DNA of 64,000 nt from assembly GCF_000146165.2 (NCBI RefSeq), contig NC_004347.2:4139029-4203028 (forward strand). The letters are read 5' to 3'. This DNA comes from Shewanella oneidensis MR-1. Its GTDB lineage: Bacteria > Pseudomonadota > Gammaproteobacteria > Enterobacterales > Shewanellaceae. The translations under genes and the position numbers were made by a program. Numbering within the stretch: position 1 is the first letter of the stretch; each line of letters opens with the position of its first letter. Of the stretch, positions 27,760 to 38,252 are shown piece by piece. Under the pieces are notes generated by a model. The model saw only the letters and a program-made list of their open reading frames with translations, ran no database searches and was not told the origin of the DNA.

Positions 27760-30483
27760 TTGCAAGGGATTCTTAACTACTACAAACTCTGTTTTCAACA
27801 CGATAGTGCCGAAATCAATCTCTGGTCTAGCCACAAGCTTGCCGAGCAAGAAAAGCTATTACTCCAAGGTGAAGACGAGTTAAGCAGTGGCTTTCTCCCC
27901 CGTTTACCCGTGCCATTTGCCCCCGCCAGTGCATTACTAGCACGTAGTGCTTTGTATCTACGTGAAAAGGTATTATTGCACTGTTGTCTGTTTTTCTGCG
28001 GCACAGTCGACCTTAATGGCGAAAAACGTAAAGTCGTGACGCCACTGCTGTACCGCGAATGCCAGTTACAGGCCGATGGCGAAAACATTTACCTCGAATC
28101 TAATAACAGCTTCTCTAGCGGCGGGCCATTCACCATCAATGAAGCCCTGTTAGAAAAATTAGTCGTTGAAGGACATAGCCTAAGCCAAGAGTTACGCGAC
28201 AATCCAACGGATGTCAGTGGCTGGATAGCTTGGCTGCGGGCGGGCCAAGCCGATGTCGATACCAGTCATTTATTGCATTTTCCCAAGCTGATCGATGAGG
28301 CTGAATTCACGAGCTTATGCCGTAAACGTGGGCAGTTTATGGTTAGTCGCAGCCAAATCATTTTGGCAGAACGTTCGATCGCGAGTAGGGGCATTTTGCA
28401 CGAACTCGACAAACTCAGCACCGCCCTCGCCTTCTCTGCGCCGCTTCAAGCACTCTTTGCGGACACGCCCCCAACTGGCATCAATAACATTAGCGCCAGT
28501 GTAGACACACAAGAGGCTTATCTTCCTGGGCTATTAAGCCGCGCGCAAATTCAAGCCTTAAAGGTGGCGGCCAATCATACTTTGGGACAGATATCGGGCC
28601 CACCGGGAACGGGTAAAAGTTACACCATAGCCACAGTGGCGGCGGAGCAGGTATTAAGGGGCAAATCGGTACTTATCGTCGCCCACACCGATGTTGCCGT
28701 TGATGTGATTGCCGATAAGTTGCAGCAACAATTCCAGCTTGGGAGCAGTCTTATTCGAGCTGGCTCGCCGCAGTTTATTAAAGTCCTTAAAAACCAGATA
28801 GATGAAATGCTCCATGGTCAGCATCCAGCGACTGATGAAGCCATCTCGGATATCCGACTACTCAATGCAAAACAGCAACTTAATACTGTGACTCGTCAGC
28901 AAACCAAAATGGAAGCGGGCTTTATACATCATTGCCGCCACGCCATACGTCGCGGCCAAAAACTGGCGACCTTACAACAAGGACAATCGCGCTGGCGCTT
29001 AGGATTTTACAACTGGGCTTACCGTGCAGGTATCAAAAGGTTTGCCCAGCAATGGCATGAACTCGATAAATTAACGGCCCTCATCGCGCAAAAAGAAGAC
29101 TTAAGCCTCAAATACTTACAATTGGCCACTCACTATCGATTAAACCAATTACTCAAACATAAGCGCAGTACGCTGGTGAGTTTTGCCAGTGCACTTCGCG
29201 CTCGACAATCCGCTAAGCAACTCGATGGTTTCTACAAGACGGATTTTGATGCCTTAAAGCAAACCTTTCCCATTTGGTTATCGAGCCTTGCCAGCTTGCA
29301 TAAAGTGCTGCCCATGGAGCAGCAAATGTTTGATCTAGTGATTATTGATGAAGCCACCCAAGCCAATATTGCCGCCTGTTTACCGGCCTTGCAGCGAGCA
29401 AAGGCGGCACTGGTGGTGGGAGATAGCAAACAACTGCGCCATTTCTCGTTTTTATCCCGTGCAAAACAAACCCAAATCCAAACGCAACTCGGACTTGCCC
29501 CAGATTGTCGCGGCCTAATGAGCTACCGTGATGCCAGTATGCTCGACTTAGTATCGCAATCCCTTGCGAGCCAATCCCAAGTGGTATTTTTAAATGAGCA
29601 TTTTCGGAGTAAACCTGAGCTGATCCAATTTAGTAATCAGCAGTTTTATCAAGGTATGCTGAAGATTATGCAGCACAGACCCTGCACAAGCTCTGGACAC
29701 TTACACCGAGTCCACGTGACTGGCAGCCGTGATAGCAAGGGCATTAACGCCATAGAAGCGGAGGCATTAATTCAAAAACTGTCTCAACTGATTGATGAAC
29801 AAGAGAATGCATTAGTGCCCTCCAGCATTGGTGTGCTCTCCTGTTTTCGCAATCAGGCAGAGTATTTATCCCAGCAGATCCTCGCGCGCTTTAGCGCACA
29901 ACAACTAGAGCGTCACCAATTACGGATTGCCACGCCCTTTGGTTTTCAAGGGGAAGAGCGCGATATAATGCTGCTGTCGTTTAGCATTACGGCCAACGAC
30001 AGCCGCGCCGCCGTGTATTTAAATCGCGAAGATATGTTCAATGTCGCCATCACCCGCGCTAAACAAATGCAGTGGCTATTTTTATCGGTACAAGCGCATG
30101 AACTCCCCAATAATAATTTACTGGCAACTTACTTAGCATCGGCGGGCCAATTTCAAGCGGCACACAATTATGTCGATGCCCTCGATAGCTTCGGTCAGTC
30201 AGTGGCACAGGCGATTGAAGCAAAAGGCATAACAGTCTGGCGCGCCTACCATATGGCAGGGCTAGAACTGGATATTCTGTGCCGCTATGGTAACCAATAT
30301 TTAGCAATAGATTTAATTGGTTACCCAGGGCCATGGGCGGACTTTTTCGATATTGAACTGTATAAACTCTTACAGCGCGCGGGCATTAAACTTATCCCCG
30401 TCAGCTACGGGCTATGGTGTCAGCAGCAAGAATTGTGCATCCAATATATTTGCCAGCAATTGGGTACCCCCCAACAAAGTTAA
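27760..30483 (+). CDS. UPF1-like superfamily 1 helicase with C-terminal nuclease-like domain
   Basis: 907 residues. It starts at TTG 27760, just after an in-frame TAG at 27754, with GGATGGA upstream. After a ~270-residue N-terminal region come the SF1 motifs: I SGPPGTGKSYT, II IIDEATQAN, III VVGDSKQLRHF, IV LNEHFRSKPEL, V GFQGEERDIMLLSF, VI NVAITRAKQ (AAA_11/AAA_12 type). An insertion of ~200 residues with a helical segment separates motifs I and II. The last ~90 residues (GQSVAQAIEAKGITVW then LELDILCRYGNQYLAIDLIG) resemble the MTES_1575-type PD-(D/E)XK fold, but the expected E-x-K/C is D-L-I, so it may be inactive. Probably a DNA/RNA helicase in repair or defence; substrate unknown. Confidence 0.85.
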   Translation: MQGILNYYKLCFQHDSAEINLWSSHKLAEQEKLLLQGEDELSSGFLPRLPVPFAPASALLARSALYLREKVLLHCCLFFCGTVDLNGEKRKVVTPLLYRECQLQADGENIYLESNNSFSSGGPFTINEALLEKLVVEGHSLSQELRDNPTDVSGWIAWLRAGQADVDTSHLLHFPKLIDEAEFTSLCRKRGQFMVSRSQIILAERSIASRGILHELDKLSTALAFSAPLQALFADTPPTGINNISASVDTQEAYLPGLLSRAQIQALKVAANHTLGQISGPPGTGKSYTIATVAAEQVLRGKSVLIVAHTDVAVDVIADKLQQQFQLGSSLIRAGSPQFIKVLKNQIDEMLHGQHPATDEAISDIRLLNAKQQLNTVTRQQTKMEAGFIHHCRHAIRRGQKLATLQQGQSRWRLGFYNWAYRAGIKRFAQQWHELDKLTALIAQKEDLSLKYLQLATHYRLNQLLKHKRSTLVSFASALRARQSAKQLDGFYKTDFDALKQTFPIWLSSLASLHKVLPMEQQMFDLVIIDEATQANIAACLPALQRAKAALVVGDSKQLRHFSFLSRAKQTQIQTQLGLAPDCRGLMSYRDASMLDLVSQSLASQSQVVFLNEHFRSKPELIQFSNQQFYQGMLKIMQHRPCTSSGHLHRVHVTGSRDSKGINAIEAEALIQKLSQLIDEQENALVPSSIGVLSCFRNQAEYLSQQILARFSAQQLERHQLRIATPFGFQGEERDIMLLSFSITANDSRAAVYLNREDMFNVAITRAKQMQWLFLSVQAHELPNNNLLATYLASAGQFQAAHNYVDALDSFGQSVAQAIEAKGITVWRAYHMAGLELDILCRYGNQYLAIDLIGYPGPWADFFDIELYKLLQRAGIKLIPVSYGLWCQQQELCIQYICQQLGTPQQS

Positions 30484-30500
30484 TACAGTAAATAACAGCC

Positions 30501-31466
30501 TTAATCACGCGCACGCGGCTGATAAATCGCTTTTATCTTGCTTCGCAGCCAAGTGATTTTGGGGTTATGGCTGTTTCTCTTATGCCAAATCAAGGTAAAA
30601 GGAATGGCGAGTTTATTAAGATATTCGCCACTTATCGGGATCGGGCGAGTGACTAAGTCAGGGTGTAATTGGCGGGCATATTGCTCACAATATTGCGGCG
30701 CAATTGCCATCATGCTGTGGTGAGGCTCTGCCGCGACAAACAGTGACTGCTCAAAACTGGCCAAGGTCAGCACAATATTACGACTCAGGCCAAGCTCAAT
30801 AAGCACATCATCTAAGGCCCAGGTTTCGCTCTTTTCCCACAAGATATTGATATGCGGATATTTAAGAAAGGTGTCTATGCTCCACTCTTCCTGTAAGGCG
30901 GGATGATTGCGGCGCAAATACACCTGGGGAAGATCGGTAAATAAAACCTCAAAATCGATAAAATAAGGCAATAAATCAAGGGACTCCTTGGAGCGAGGAT
31001 GACTTTCTCGGCCAGTAAAACCTATGTCAGCCTCACCGCGAATAATGGCCTCCAGCGAATCATAATCCCAATTTCGTACTTTCACTTTTGCATCAGGGTA
31101 GTGTTGATAAATCGCCTGCGTTAATTGATTAAGCATAATGAGCGACAAAGGTGACTCAAGCATCAGCTCAAAACTGAGCCCTTTCGTCATATCATCCCCG
31201 CGCTTGCCCATAAGCTGTTTGCCCATTTGTAACCAATCGGCTAAGTCATGCTCCATGCTTTGGGCTAATGGCGTGAGCTGCAATCCCTGGGGTGTTTTAA
31301 TAAATAGTGGGTCGTCAAACCAATCGCGCAATTTCGCCAAGGATTTACTCACAGTCGATGGCGTAACATTGAGCTTTTTAGCGGCCTTAGACACGCTCCG
31401 CTCCTGCGATAGCAGCTGAAAAGTAAACAACAAATTGAGGTCAAGCCGACTCAGGGATTTGCTCAT
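30501..31466 (-). CDS. yidZ: LysR-type regulator YidZ
   Basis: 321 residues. N-terminal winged HTH ([44 protein letters not shown]) and a C-terminal effector domain. I recognise it as YidZ from its conserved stretches ([47 protein letters not shown]). It lies directly after mdtL with a 26-nt overlap, the same yidY-yidZ order as in E. coli, so it likely regulates or is co-regulated with that exporter. The E. coli homologue has been linked to anaerobic nitric-oxide tolerance, as I recall. It is convergent with the helicase gene, only 17 bp apart. Confidence 0.9.
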   Translation of the reverse strand: MSKSLSRLDLNLLFTFQLLSQERSVSKAAKKLNVTPSTVSKSLAKLRDWFDDPLFIKTPQGLQLTPLAQSMEHDLADWLQMGKQLMGKRGDDMTKGLSFELMLESPLSLIMLNQLTQAIYQHYPDAKVKVRNWDYDSLEAIIRGEADIGFTGRESHPRSKESLDLLPYFIDFEVLFTDLPQVYLRRNHPALQEEWSIDTFLKYPHINILWEKSETWALDDVLIELGLSRNIVLTLASFEQSLFVAAEPHHSMMAIAPQYCEQYARQLHPDLVTRPIPISGEYLNKLAIPFTLIWHKRNSHNPKITWLRSKIKAIYQPRARD

Positions 31467-32631
31467 TAACTACCATTTCCGACATTTTAGGCACCGCTAA
31501 CATTAGCGTGATACTTACCAGCGCACCAACGCTGAGGATAAGTAATAATATATTAATCGCGCTCACTTCGAGCAGACCCATCACCCAAATATACAAAGCT
31601 GAAGTACACACTTGGGCAATCCCCAGTAATGAGCTGGCCACTCCTGCCCGAGCCACAAATGGGCTAAGCGCCTGACTCATGGTCACCCCAAATCCAATTG
31701 AAAAACCGGAACAAACAAAAGCAAAACCTAACAGGTTAAATGAATGACTAACCCCGCCCAATTGAGTCAAGATAAACACTAAGGCGGCCGCAACGAATAA
31801 CCCTTGGGAGAACAAAATTAATGATTTTTCTTTAAACCGGTTAAGCAAAAAGGGCGTCGAAAATGAGGCTAACATACTCACCAATGCCATCATTGCCATG
31901 GTATTGGAATATTGGCCACGGTCAAACCCCATCTGCCCCATAATCAGCATGGGAGACACATTCACATAGCTTAAAATCGTGGTCACACCTAAGGTTGTTA
32001 TGACTAGGCGACTGATAAAAAAGCCTTGTTTAAAGGATTCCCTTTGCACACCTGGCAAAGCTTGAGTGTGAAATGCTGCTTTAGAATGGGTTTCACGCAA
32101 TACCAATAGGCACAGGGCGAATACCAGTAACCCCATCGCCGCCATAGTGTAAAACAAGCTAGGCCATGGAAACTTAAGCATGATTAAATGGCCAATCACA
32201 GGCGCGATCACAGGGATAATACAGGTCACGCCATTCACCATTGAGAGCACCTTGGCTCGGCGCTTATCGTCTAAGACATCACGCAAAATCGCGAACGCGA
32301 CGACATAACAACAACCCGCACCAATACCTTGCGCAAAGCGCGCGATTAAAAACAGATCGCTGGTTTGTGAGCCCGCCGCAAAGTAGGAGGCTAGCGCGAA
32401 CAATAAGGCGCCAAAAAGTGTAATGGGTTTACGCCCAATCCTATCGGCTAAACTGCCCGCAAACAGCATAGTCGTCGCCATGCCAGCAAGATACACAGAA
32501 AAAGCAATGTGCAGCTGCGCCTCACTCGCCCCTAGTTGACTCGCAATTTGCGGCAACCCAACTAAGTACATATCGATCCCCGTCGGGTACATTAGGACTA
32601 AGCCAAAACTACATAAAAGATATCGAAACAT
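31441..32631 (-). CDS. mdtL: Multidrug efflux MFS transporter MdtL
   Basis: 396 residues from ATG 32631 (M-F-R-Y-L-L-C-S-F), chosen because it aligns with the E. coli MdtL start; a Met five codons earlier is also possible. Twelve transmembrane helices of DHA1/Bcr-CflA type. Conserved stretches [47 protein letters not shown] (motif A) and [15 protein letters not shown] are those of MdtL/YidY. It exports drugs (chloramphenicol class in E. coli) by proton antiport across the inner membrane. Operon with yidZ. Confidence 0.93.
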   Translation of the reverse strand: MFRYLLCSFGLVLMYPTGIDMYLVGLPQIASQLGASEAQLHIAFSVYLAGMATTMLFAGSLADRIGRKPITLFGALLFALASYFAAGSQTSDLFLIARFAQGIGAGCCYVVAFAILRDVLDDKRRAKVLSMVNGVTCIIPVIAPVIGHLIMLKFPWPSLFYTMAAMGLLVFALCLLVLRETHSKAAFHTQALPGVQRESFKQGFFISRLVITTLGVTTILSYVNVSPMLIMGQMGFDRGQYSNTMAMMALVSMLASFSTPFLLNRFKEKSLILFSQGLFVAAALVFILTQLGGVSHSFNLLGFAFVCSGFSIGFGVTMSQALSPFVARAGVASSLLGIAQVCTSALYIWVMGLLEVSAINILLLILSVGALVSITLMLAVPKMSEMVVNEQIPESA

Positions 32632-32796
32632 CACATCACCACTCATATCACCACTCTACAAGAATATGGCGCTTAGCCTAATGTGGGTTTCACTTAAACG
32701 TGAGTGGCATTTTCGACAACCGTAATTTCCAATTGCGACCGACACAATTAAAGCTAGCCCTAAAAATGCTCCGCAATGACAGATAAAAGCATCAAC

Positions 32797-32826
32797 CCCC
32801 CTGCGAAATGCTATCGCAGGGGTTAT
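32797..32826 (-). terminator. Terminator-like hairpin after the M16 peptidase gene
   Basis: CCCCTGCGA and TCGCAGGGG pair around a 7-nt loop, 24 nt beyond the stop at 32850. The minus-strand tail is GATGCTTTTA, only moderately T-rich. Confidence 0.65.
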
Positions 32827-32849
32827 TGGTTTTCTTGTGGGTTGATAGA

Positions 32850-35681
32850 TTACTGAGATGCAACCAGTGCAGGAAGGGTTTGAATGATTAAGCTTTTATC
32901 ATCCTTTAAGTATTTCTGCGCCAATTGGCTTAACTCGGCGGGCGTGATGTGTTGCACCAGCGCCAAGCGTTGGTTAAAGGCCGCAAAACGCTCTGGTTGG
33001 CTTTGGGCGGTTGAGGCCAAATCTAACCAAAAATTATTACTTTGCGGTGCCATCTGCATCCACTCCAGCACCGGTTGGCGGGCGCGATTGAGCAAATCCT
33101 CACTGATCCCCGATGGCGCTTTAACCTGCTTAACTGCGGCGGCGTAATACTTAGCCACCTCAGGCAACATAGCCTGAGTCGTCACACTAAATAGGCCGAG
33201 ATAACCATATCCCGTTGGATTTAAGTCATTATATGAAAATGCAGAGGGTGAATAACTCGCACCCGCTTTTTCGCGTACATTCTCGGTAAGTAAAATACTC
33301 AGAACCTGTTCGAGTAACCCTAAACCTGCATGTTCACTTAGGTTCGTCATATCCGTTGTCGGCCACACCTGCGCCAGTGCCGCCATATCAACTTGACCAT
33401 AATGCGTCAGCTTGATTTGCGCTGGCACGTTTGGAAATACTGGCACAATCGTTTGGCCTTTAGGGATCGGCTGACGGGAAATCGCCCCTAAGGTTTGCGC
33501 AACCTCAGCAATGGCTTTGTCCTCATCAAAATCACCAACGATAGCCAGCTCTATCGCCCCCTGCTGTACCGCAGAATGGAAACTAGGCGCGAGTTCAGCA
33601 AACTGACGTTTAAGGATTTCATCAGGGTTGCCATAGCCATAACGTTTATCGCCATTATGGGCAATACGGGCAAACTGATTCGAAAACTCCAACTGCGGAT
33701 TACTATGAATGCTCTGCTGCTCGGCAATTACTTGTTCACGGAATAACTGCTCTGCCTGCTTATCCATACCGGGATCGACTAGGTAAGCCGTTAGCACGCC
33801 TAATTGAGTGCGAAGCTCGGCCGCATTGGCACTAATCTCACCGCCAAAACTCTGCTCACGCAAACTCAAACTGACTGAGATATCTTGGCCAGCAAAAATC
33901 TCCTGCAAGCTATCTAAATCGTGAAGTCCCAAACCGCCCTCGACAAACGCACGGTTAAACAGATAGGACAAGCCATCTAACTCAGGGAAAGCTATCTCAC
34001 CAAAACCGATATTCAAACTGACGAGCGTGACCCCCTTATTGAAGGTTGTCGGCTTTAGATTAAGGCGCACACCATTAGCAAACTGTACCTTGCGTATCCC
34101 TGTTGCAGCATCACGCTGATCGGCAACAATCTGCCCAAGCTCACCAAATTGGCTATAGCCAAATTCTGCAATTGCTTTGGTTTCTGGCGTCTTAACCGCT
34201 TGCTTTTGACTCGCGCGATAGACATCTATCAGCTTTTTTTCAATATTTTCAATGAGTTTATTATTGGTTAGATACAGATAAGGCGTCCCTTCCCAAGTCT
34301 GTTTAAACAGCTGTTGCAGTTTTTGCGGTGTAACACTTGGCATCAGCTTTTCAAACAATGCGAGTTGCCACTCAGGCTCCACAGGCACGCGCCTGCTCGC
34401 TACCGCACTCACTAAGCTTTCGGCAATGTTCACACTGTGGATAGTGCTACTCCCCGCTGTATTAAGCTGATAGCTCTTGTGCATTCTTTTTAGCTGTTGG
34501 TCGATTTCCTGTTGGCTAAAGCCAAATTCCAGCGCCTGACGTAGTGTTTGTTCCAACAACGCAAGCCCTTGCTGCCAGTTGTTTTCCTGCGTTCCCAGCG
34601 TCATTTGCGTGCCGTAGGCAATATCATATTGCGGCCCAATTTGTAGACTCACGCCATACAAACCTTGGCTATGTAGCAACTGTGACTCTAAACGACGATA
34701 CAAAATGCCGTGGGCAATCTCTAATAACATCTCCTGCTCACGTAGTGCGGGCGAATCTGGCCTTGGCGTTTGAGGAGTTAACATACCCAAAGAAACAGAG
34801 GGTTGCAGACTTGGATCAAAAAATGCCGCCGCCTCAACGGAGGCGTTAGCCTGCACCATGCCTATCGATTGCGCCTTCACCCCAGCGGCCTGCGGCGCCG
34901 CTTGCCAATTAGCAAATTGCTGGGTGATTTTTTGCTCGATGCTGCCGACATCGATATCGCCCACCACGATTAAGGTCGTACGGGATGGCGTATAAAAACG
35001 CTGATAGAGGGACAATAACGTTTCACGATTCGCATTTTGAATGCTCGTCGCCTCTCCTACGGGAAAGCGCTGCGACAGCAAGGTTTGCGGCATTAAAAAG
35101 GCTAACTGGTGGCGATAGTTTTCTAAATCAGTGCTACTGCGCTCACGTAGTTCAGACAAGACCACCGCTTTTTCGCGCTCGATAATGGCGGGGTCAAGCA
35201 ACAGATTACTGGCGATTTCGCGCATTAAAAACAAGGCGGTATCGACTTTATCTTGGCTATTGCTCGGTAAGTTCAACTGATAAACCGTTTGCTGAAATTC
35301 AGTCACCGCATTGGTATCAGCACCAAAACTCAGGCCAAGGCGCTGCAATGTCGGCATCATCTCCCCCGCTGCGAGTCCCGTGGAGCCATTAAAAGCCATA
35401 TGCTCAAGAAAGTGCACTAATCCTTGCTCGGAATCCGACTCAACCAAAGAGCCTACATCCACCCGCATCCGCACTATGACTGCCTGCTCCGGCGTCTTAT
35501 TGCTAACCAATAAATAACGCATACCATTGGCAAGTTCACCGCTGTGAACGCGCTCGCTTAAGGGTAAATTGGCCGACTCAGGCCACAAAGGCGCTTCGGT
35601 CGCGCTTAATGGTAAGGCCATGCTGATGAAGAGCAGCAATAGCCACAGGCGTTTAAACTGGATTTGTTTTAAATTAGTCAT
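32850..35681 (-). CDS. Exported M16-family zinc metallopeptidase (pitrilysin/insulinase type)
   Basis: 943 residues. The signal peptide (LWLLLLFISMALPLSA) indicates periplasmic location. The first M16 domain has the inverted zinc motif HFLEHMAFNG (H-x-x-E-H) with the downstream acidic ligand region (IIEREKAVVLSELRE). The second half repeats the M16 fold without a zinc motif (e.g. FANGVRLNLKPTTFNKGVTL, EGGLGLHDLDSL), giving the usual active plus inactive clamshell halves. It should degrade peptides or small unfolded proteins. Monocistronic. The long AT-rich upstream region contains a MITE. Confidence 0.92.
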   Translation of the reverse strand: MTNLKQIQFKRLWLLLLFISMALPLSATEAPLWPESANLPLSERVHSGELANGMRYLLVSNKTPEQAVIVRMRVDVGSLVESDSEQGLVHFLEHMAFNGSTGLAAGEMMPTLQRLGLSFGADTNAVTEFQQTVYQLNLPSNSQDKVDTALFLMREIASNLLLDPAIIEREKAVVLSELRERSSTDLENYRHQLAFLMPQTLLSQRFPVGEATSIQNANRETLLSLYQRFYTPSRTTLIVVGDIDVGSIEQKITQQFANWQAAPQAAGVKAQSIGMVQANASVEAAAFFDPSLQPSVSLGMLTPQTPRPDSPALREQEMLLEIAHGILYRRLESQLLHSQGLYGVSLQIGPQYDIAYGTQMTLGTQENNWQQGLALLEQTLRQALEFGFSQQEIDQQLKRMHKSYQLNTAGSSTIHSVNIAESLVSAVASRRVPVEPEWQLALFEKLMPSVTPQKLQQLFKQTWEGTPYLYLTNNKLIENIEKKLIDVYRASQKQAVKTPETKAIAEFGYSQFGELGQIVADQRDAATGIRKVQFANGVRLNLKPTTFNKGVTLVSLNIGFGEIAFPELDGLSYLFNRAFVEGGLGLHDLDSLQEIFAGQDISVSLSLREQSFGGEISANAAELRTQLGVLTAYLVDPGMDKQAEQLFREQVIAEQQSIHSNPQLEFSNQFARIAHNGDKRYGYGNPDEILKRQFAELAPSFHSAVQQGAIELAIVGDFDEDKAIAEVAQTLGAISRQPIPKGQTIVPVFPNVPAQIKLTHYGQVDMAALAQVWPTTDMTNLSEHAGLGLLEQVLSILLTENVREKAGASYSPSAFSYNDLNPTGYGYLGLFSVTTQAMLPEVAKYYAAAVKQVKAPSGISEDLLNRARQPVLEWMQMAPQSNNFWLDLASTAQSQPERFAAFNQRLALVQHITPAELSQLAQKYLKDDKSLIIQTLPALVASQ

Positions 35682-35989
35682 AAAAGTTTATTTTCTCCCC
35701 AAGAATAGGTTTATTAACCGGAGAAAATGCTTACCTCAATATTGATAAATTAACTTTTCACTATAGCCATTAAAATGCTTTAAGTCACAAAATCAATACC
35801 TTACACCATACCAAAAGCGATTGTCACCTTGATAATTCATCAAATATCTTCAAAAAAATTTAACAACGGCAATGACTTTTTTATCGAGTTAGAAGCATTA
35901 ACCCAAGGGTAAAAAACTCCTCGCTCAACAGCGAATAACATAAGTAACAGGTAGGTAAGCTTGCTTGGTTCGCATAAAACCTAGGGCTC
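35682..35989. other. Intergenic region upstream of the M16 peptidase
   Basis: About 310 bp of AT-rich sequence, expected to hold the peptidase promoter reading left. No gene seen. Confidence 0.5.
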
Positions 35990-36257
35990 TAGGGCGTGTT
36001 GACGTTTCGAGATTAAATTTTGTTCGTTCTGGCAAGTTCGTGCTCGCGAAACGAGGAATGATGTGTAGTTATTCTACTCAAATGACGAGTGACAAAGAGC
36101 AAGGGCTTGCCAGACGAACCCTTCGGGCAGCATTTGGCTGGATTTTCTGCCGCGTTATCGTCCGTTTATGTAGAATAACTACACTGCACGGACTTTGCCT
36201 TGCATAAAAGCCAGCCAAATTGCTGCAAAAATAACCCTGAAACGTCAACACGCCCTA
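35990..36257. mobile_element. MITE-like repeat, copy A (TA-flanked)
   Basis: 264 bp bounded by perfect terminal inverted repeats TAGGGCGTGTTGACGTTTC / GAAACGTCAACACGCCCTA with TA at both outer edges, consistent with a TA target duplication. A subterminal pair, TGTAGTTATTCTAC and its inverse, lies near 36065 and 36168, so the whole element can fold back. It encodes nothing. A second copy in inverted orientation is at 63635-63917. Confidence 0.85.
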
Positions 36258-36894
36258 GTAATGAGGATTACATGAGCATGGCGGAAAGAGTGTATTTGCG
36301 GGCAGTTGACTGCAATTTAGGGCGTCACAATTGAACCGCCTCCCACACAAAAAACGACCTATTACAGCTCTGCTCATGAAACGAACGACATCCCACCTTA
36401 AAGATTAATTAAAATTAATTTAACAACTTGTTTTTCATTATTTTTATTTCATAAATTGTAAATTATGTACAAAAAACACTATATAGCCATTATTAGCCAA
36501 CTTAGTAACGCTCATTACCAGTAAAAAACAACAAAAACCATTTAAATTTTTATATAAATGCAAAAAAATAAATCAACTCCCCATATCCACTAATACATTA
36601 AAAGATTAATATATTTAACATCATAGCTAATTAATTTACCTTTCACACCAAATGAGAGCATTTGAAACAGTGTATAAAATCAACTTTAGACAAAATATAT
36701 TGATAACTGACTTTTTATACACATTTAGAGTATTCACCTACGTTAACACTTTTTTTCAGCATTAACTAAAAACATGCTCAAAAAACAAAAGGTTTTATAG
36801 ATATTTTAGGAGGTTATGCTCAGGTTAACTGAAACGAGCTTGGTAGATCTAATGCAAAAATATATTTAATAAAATAAAACGCATAGGGCAATAA
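36258..36894. other. Very AT-rich region upstream of the interrupted surface-protein gene
   Basis: About 640 bp, with base composition far richer in A/T than neighbours (notably 36400-36780). This fits a promoter/leader of a silenced surface gene. No gene seen. Confidence 0.55.
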
Positions 36895-36960
36895 ATGAGT
36901 AGTAAATTACTTTCTTTAACAATAGCAGGATGCTGCACAATAGGTTCGTATACTGTTTAG
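36895..36960 (+). pseudogene. 5' fragment of the surface-protein gene, cut by the IS256 element
   Basis: ATG 36895 follows AGGGCAATAA. It encodes MSSKLLSLTIAGCC, then TIGSYTV, and meets a TAG created at the IS junction (36958-36960). Removing the IS and one copy of the 8-bp duplication joins it in frame to TAC GCA GCG GAA at 38259. The restored signal peptide would be cleaved after V-Y-A. It is the true start of the gene continuing to 42683. Confidence 0.9.
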
Positions 36961-38252
36961 GTAGTGTTCATAATTCTGTGTCATTTCAGTAAAATATTCA
37001 AAAACAGGAATGACACATGACCCAACCTTTTAACTTCGAACAAGCCCTTAAAGATCTGCAATCAGGTAAAAGCCTCACAGGTAAAGACAGCATTCTTGGC
37101 CCACTGATCAAGCAACTCACTGAAGCGGCTCTCCAGGCTGAGCTTGAGCAGCATTTAGCGCATGATCCTCAGCCTAATCGTAAAAATGGCAAAACCCCTA
37201 AGACCATTAAGCATCCGTCCGGTAACTTTGAGTTAGACGCGCCTAGAGACCGCAATGGCACCTTTGAGCCTCAGTTGATTAAGAAAAATCAAACTACACT
37301 AACCGATGAAATCGAACGTAAAGTGTTATCGATGTTCAGTATAGGTATGAGCTATCGCGATATTAATCAACATGTTGAAGATATGTATGGGCTCAATGTG
37401 TCTAACGCAACAGTCAGTGCTATCACTGACAAACTCATCCCCGAACTTAAAGCGTGGCAGCAGCGCCCATTAGATAGCCATTATCCTATCGTTTGGCTTG
37501 ATGCGATACATTATAAAGTCAAAGAGGATGGGCGTTACGTCAGTAAAGCCGTTTACACATTGTTAGCGCTTAATATGAAAGGAAAAAAGGAAATTTTAGG
37601 GCTTCACTTATCCGAAAATGAAGGCGCTAATTACTGGCTATCCGTACTGACCGATCTTAATAATCGTGGTGTAAAAGATATTCTTATCGCCTGTGTTGAC
37701 GGCTTGACCGGTTTCCCTGAGGCCATAGCCAGTATCTTTCCTCATACGGAAACACAGCTATGCGTTATCCACCAGATCCGTAACTCAATGAAGTATGTCG
37801 CCTCAAAAAATCAGAAAGCGTTTATGGCTGATTTAAAGCCTGTGTATCGAGCCGTGAGTAAAGAAGCCGCAGAGATGGCATTGGACGAACTGGAGGCCAA
37901 ATGGGGTGATGCTTATCCGTTGGTAATCAACTCTTGGCGTCGCAAATGGCATAATTTGTCTCATTATTTTAAGTACCCAGAACATATCAGGAAAGTGATT
38001 TACACGACCAATGCAGTTGAGGCTGTACATCGCCAATTTAGAAAGCTCACCAAAACCAAAGGTGCTTTTCCTAATGAAAATAGCTTGTTGAAGCTACTTT
38101 ACGCAGGCATATTAAACGCCTCAGATAAATGGACCATGCCAATCCACAATTGGAGCCTTTGTTTATCTCAGTTAGCGATTTATTTTGAAGGACGTTTAGA
38201 TAGCGTGCTAGAAATTTAAAAATTAGCCTGACACAGAATTTTGAACGCCCTC
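36960..38252 (+). mobile_element. IS256-family insertion sequence, complete
   Basis: 1293 bp. The terminal inverted repeats share the core AATTCTGTGTCA (left end ggtagtgttcat, right end inverse gagggcgttcaa). It is flanked on both sides by ACTGTTTA (36952-36959 and 38253-38260), an 8-bp target duplication typical of IS256. One intact transposase gene lies inside. The perfect duplication points to a recent insertion. Confidence 0.95.
37017..38219 (+). CDS. IS256-family transposase
   Basis: 400 residues, full length for the family. DDE catalytic residues are visible in IVWLDAIHYKV, LIACVDGLTGFPEA and YTTNAVEAVHRQFRKLTK (the Glu). Also typical are the C/D-x(2)-H region CVIHQIRNSMKYV and the N-terminal DNA-binding region (LLIKQLTEAAL-like helix, LEQHLAHD). 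The frame is intact, so it is probably functional. It catalyses copy-out/paste-in transposition of the surrounding element. Confidence 0.96.
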   Translation: MTQPFNFEQALKDLQSGKSLTGKDSILGPLIKQLTEAALQAELEQHLAHDPQPNRKNGKTPKTIKHPSGNFELDAPRDRNGTFEPQLIKKNQTTLTDEIERKVLSMFSIGMSYRDINQHVEDMYGLNVSNATVSAITDKLIPELKAWQQRPLDSHYPIVWLDAIHYKVKEDGRYVSKAVYTLLALNMKGKKEILGLHLSENEGANYWLSVLTDLNNRGVKDILIACVDGLTGFPEAIASIFPHTETQLCVIHQIRNSMKYVASKNQKAFMADLKPVYRAVSKEAAEMALDELEAKWGDAYPLVINSWRRKWHNLSHYFKYPEHIRKVIYTTNAVEAVHRQFRKLTKTKGAFPNENSLLKLLYAGILNASDKWTMPIHNWSLCLSQLAIYFEGRLDSVLEI

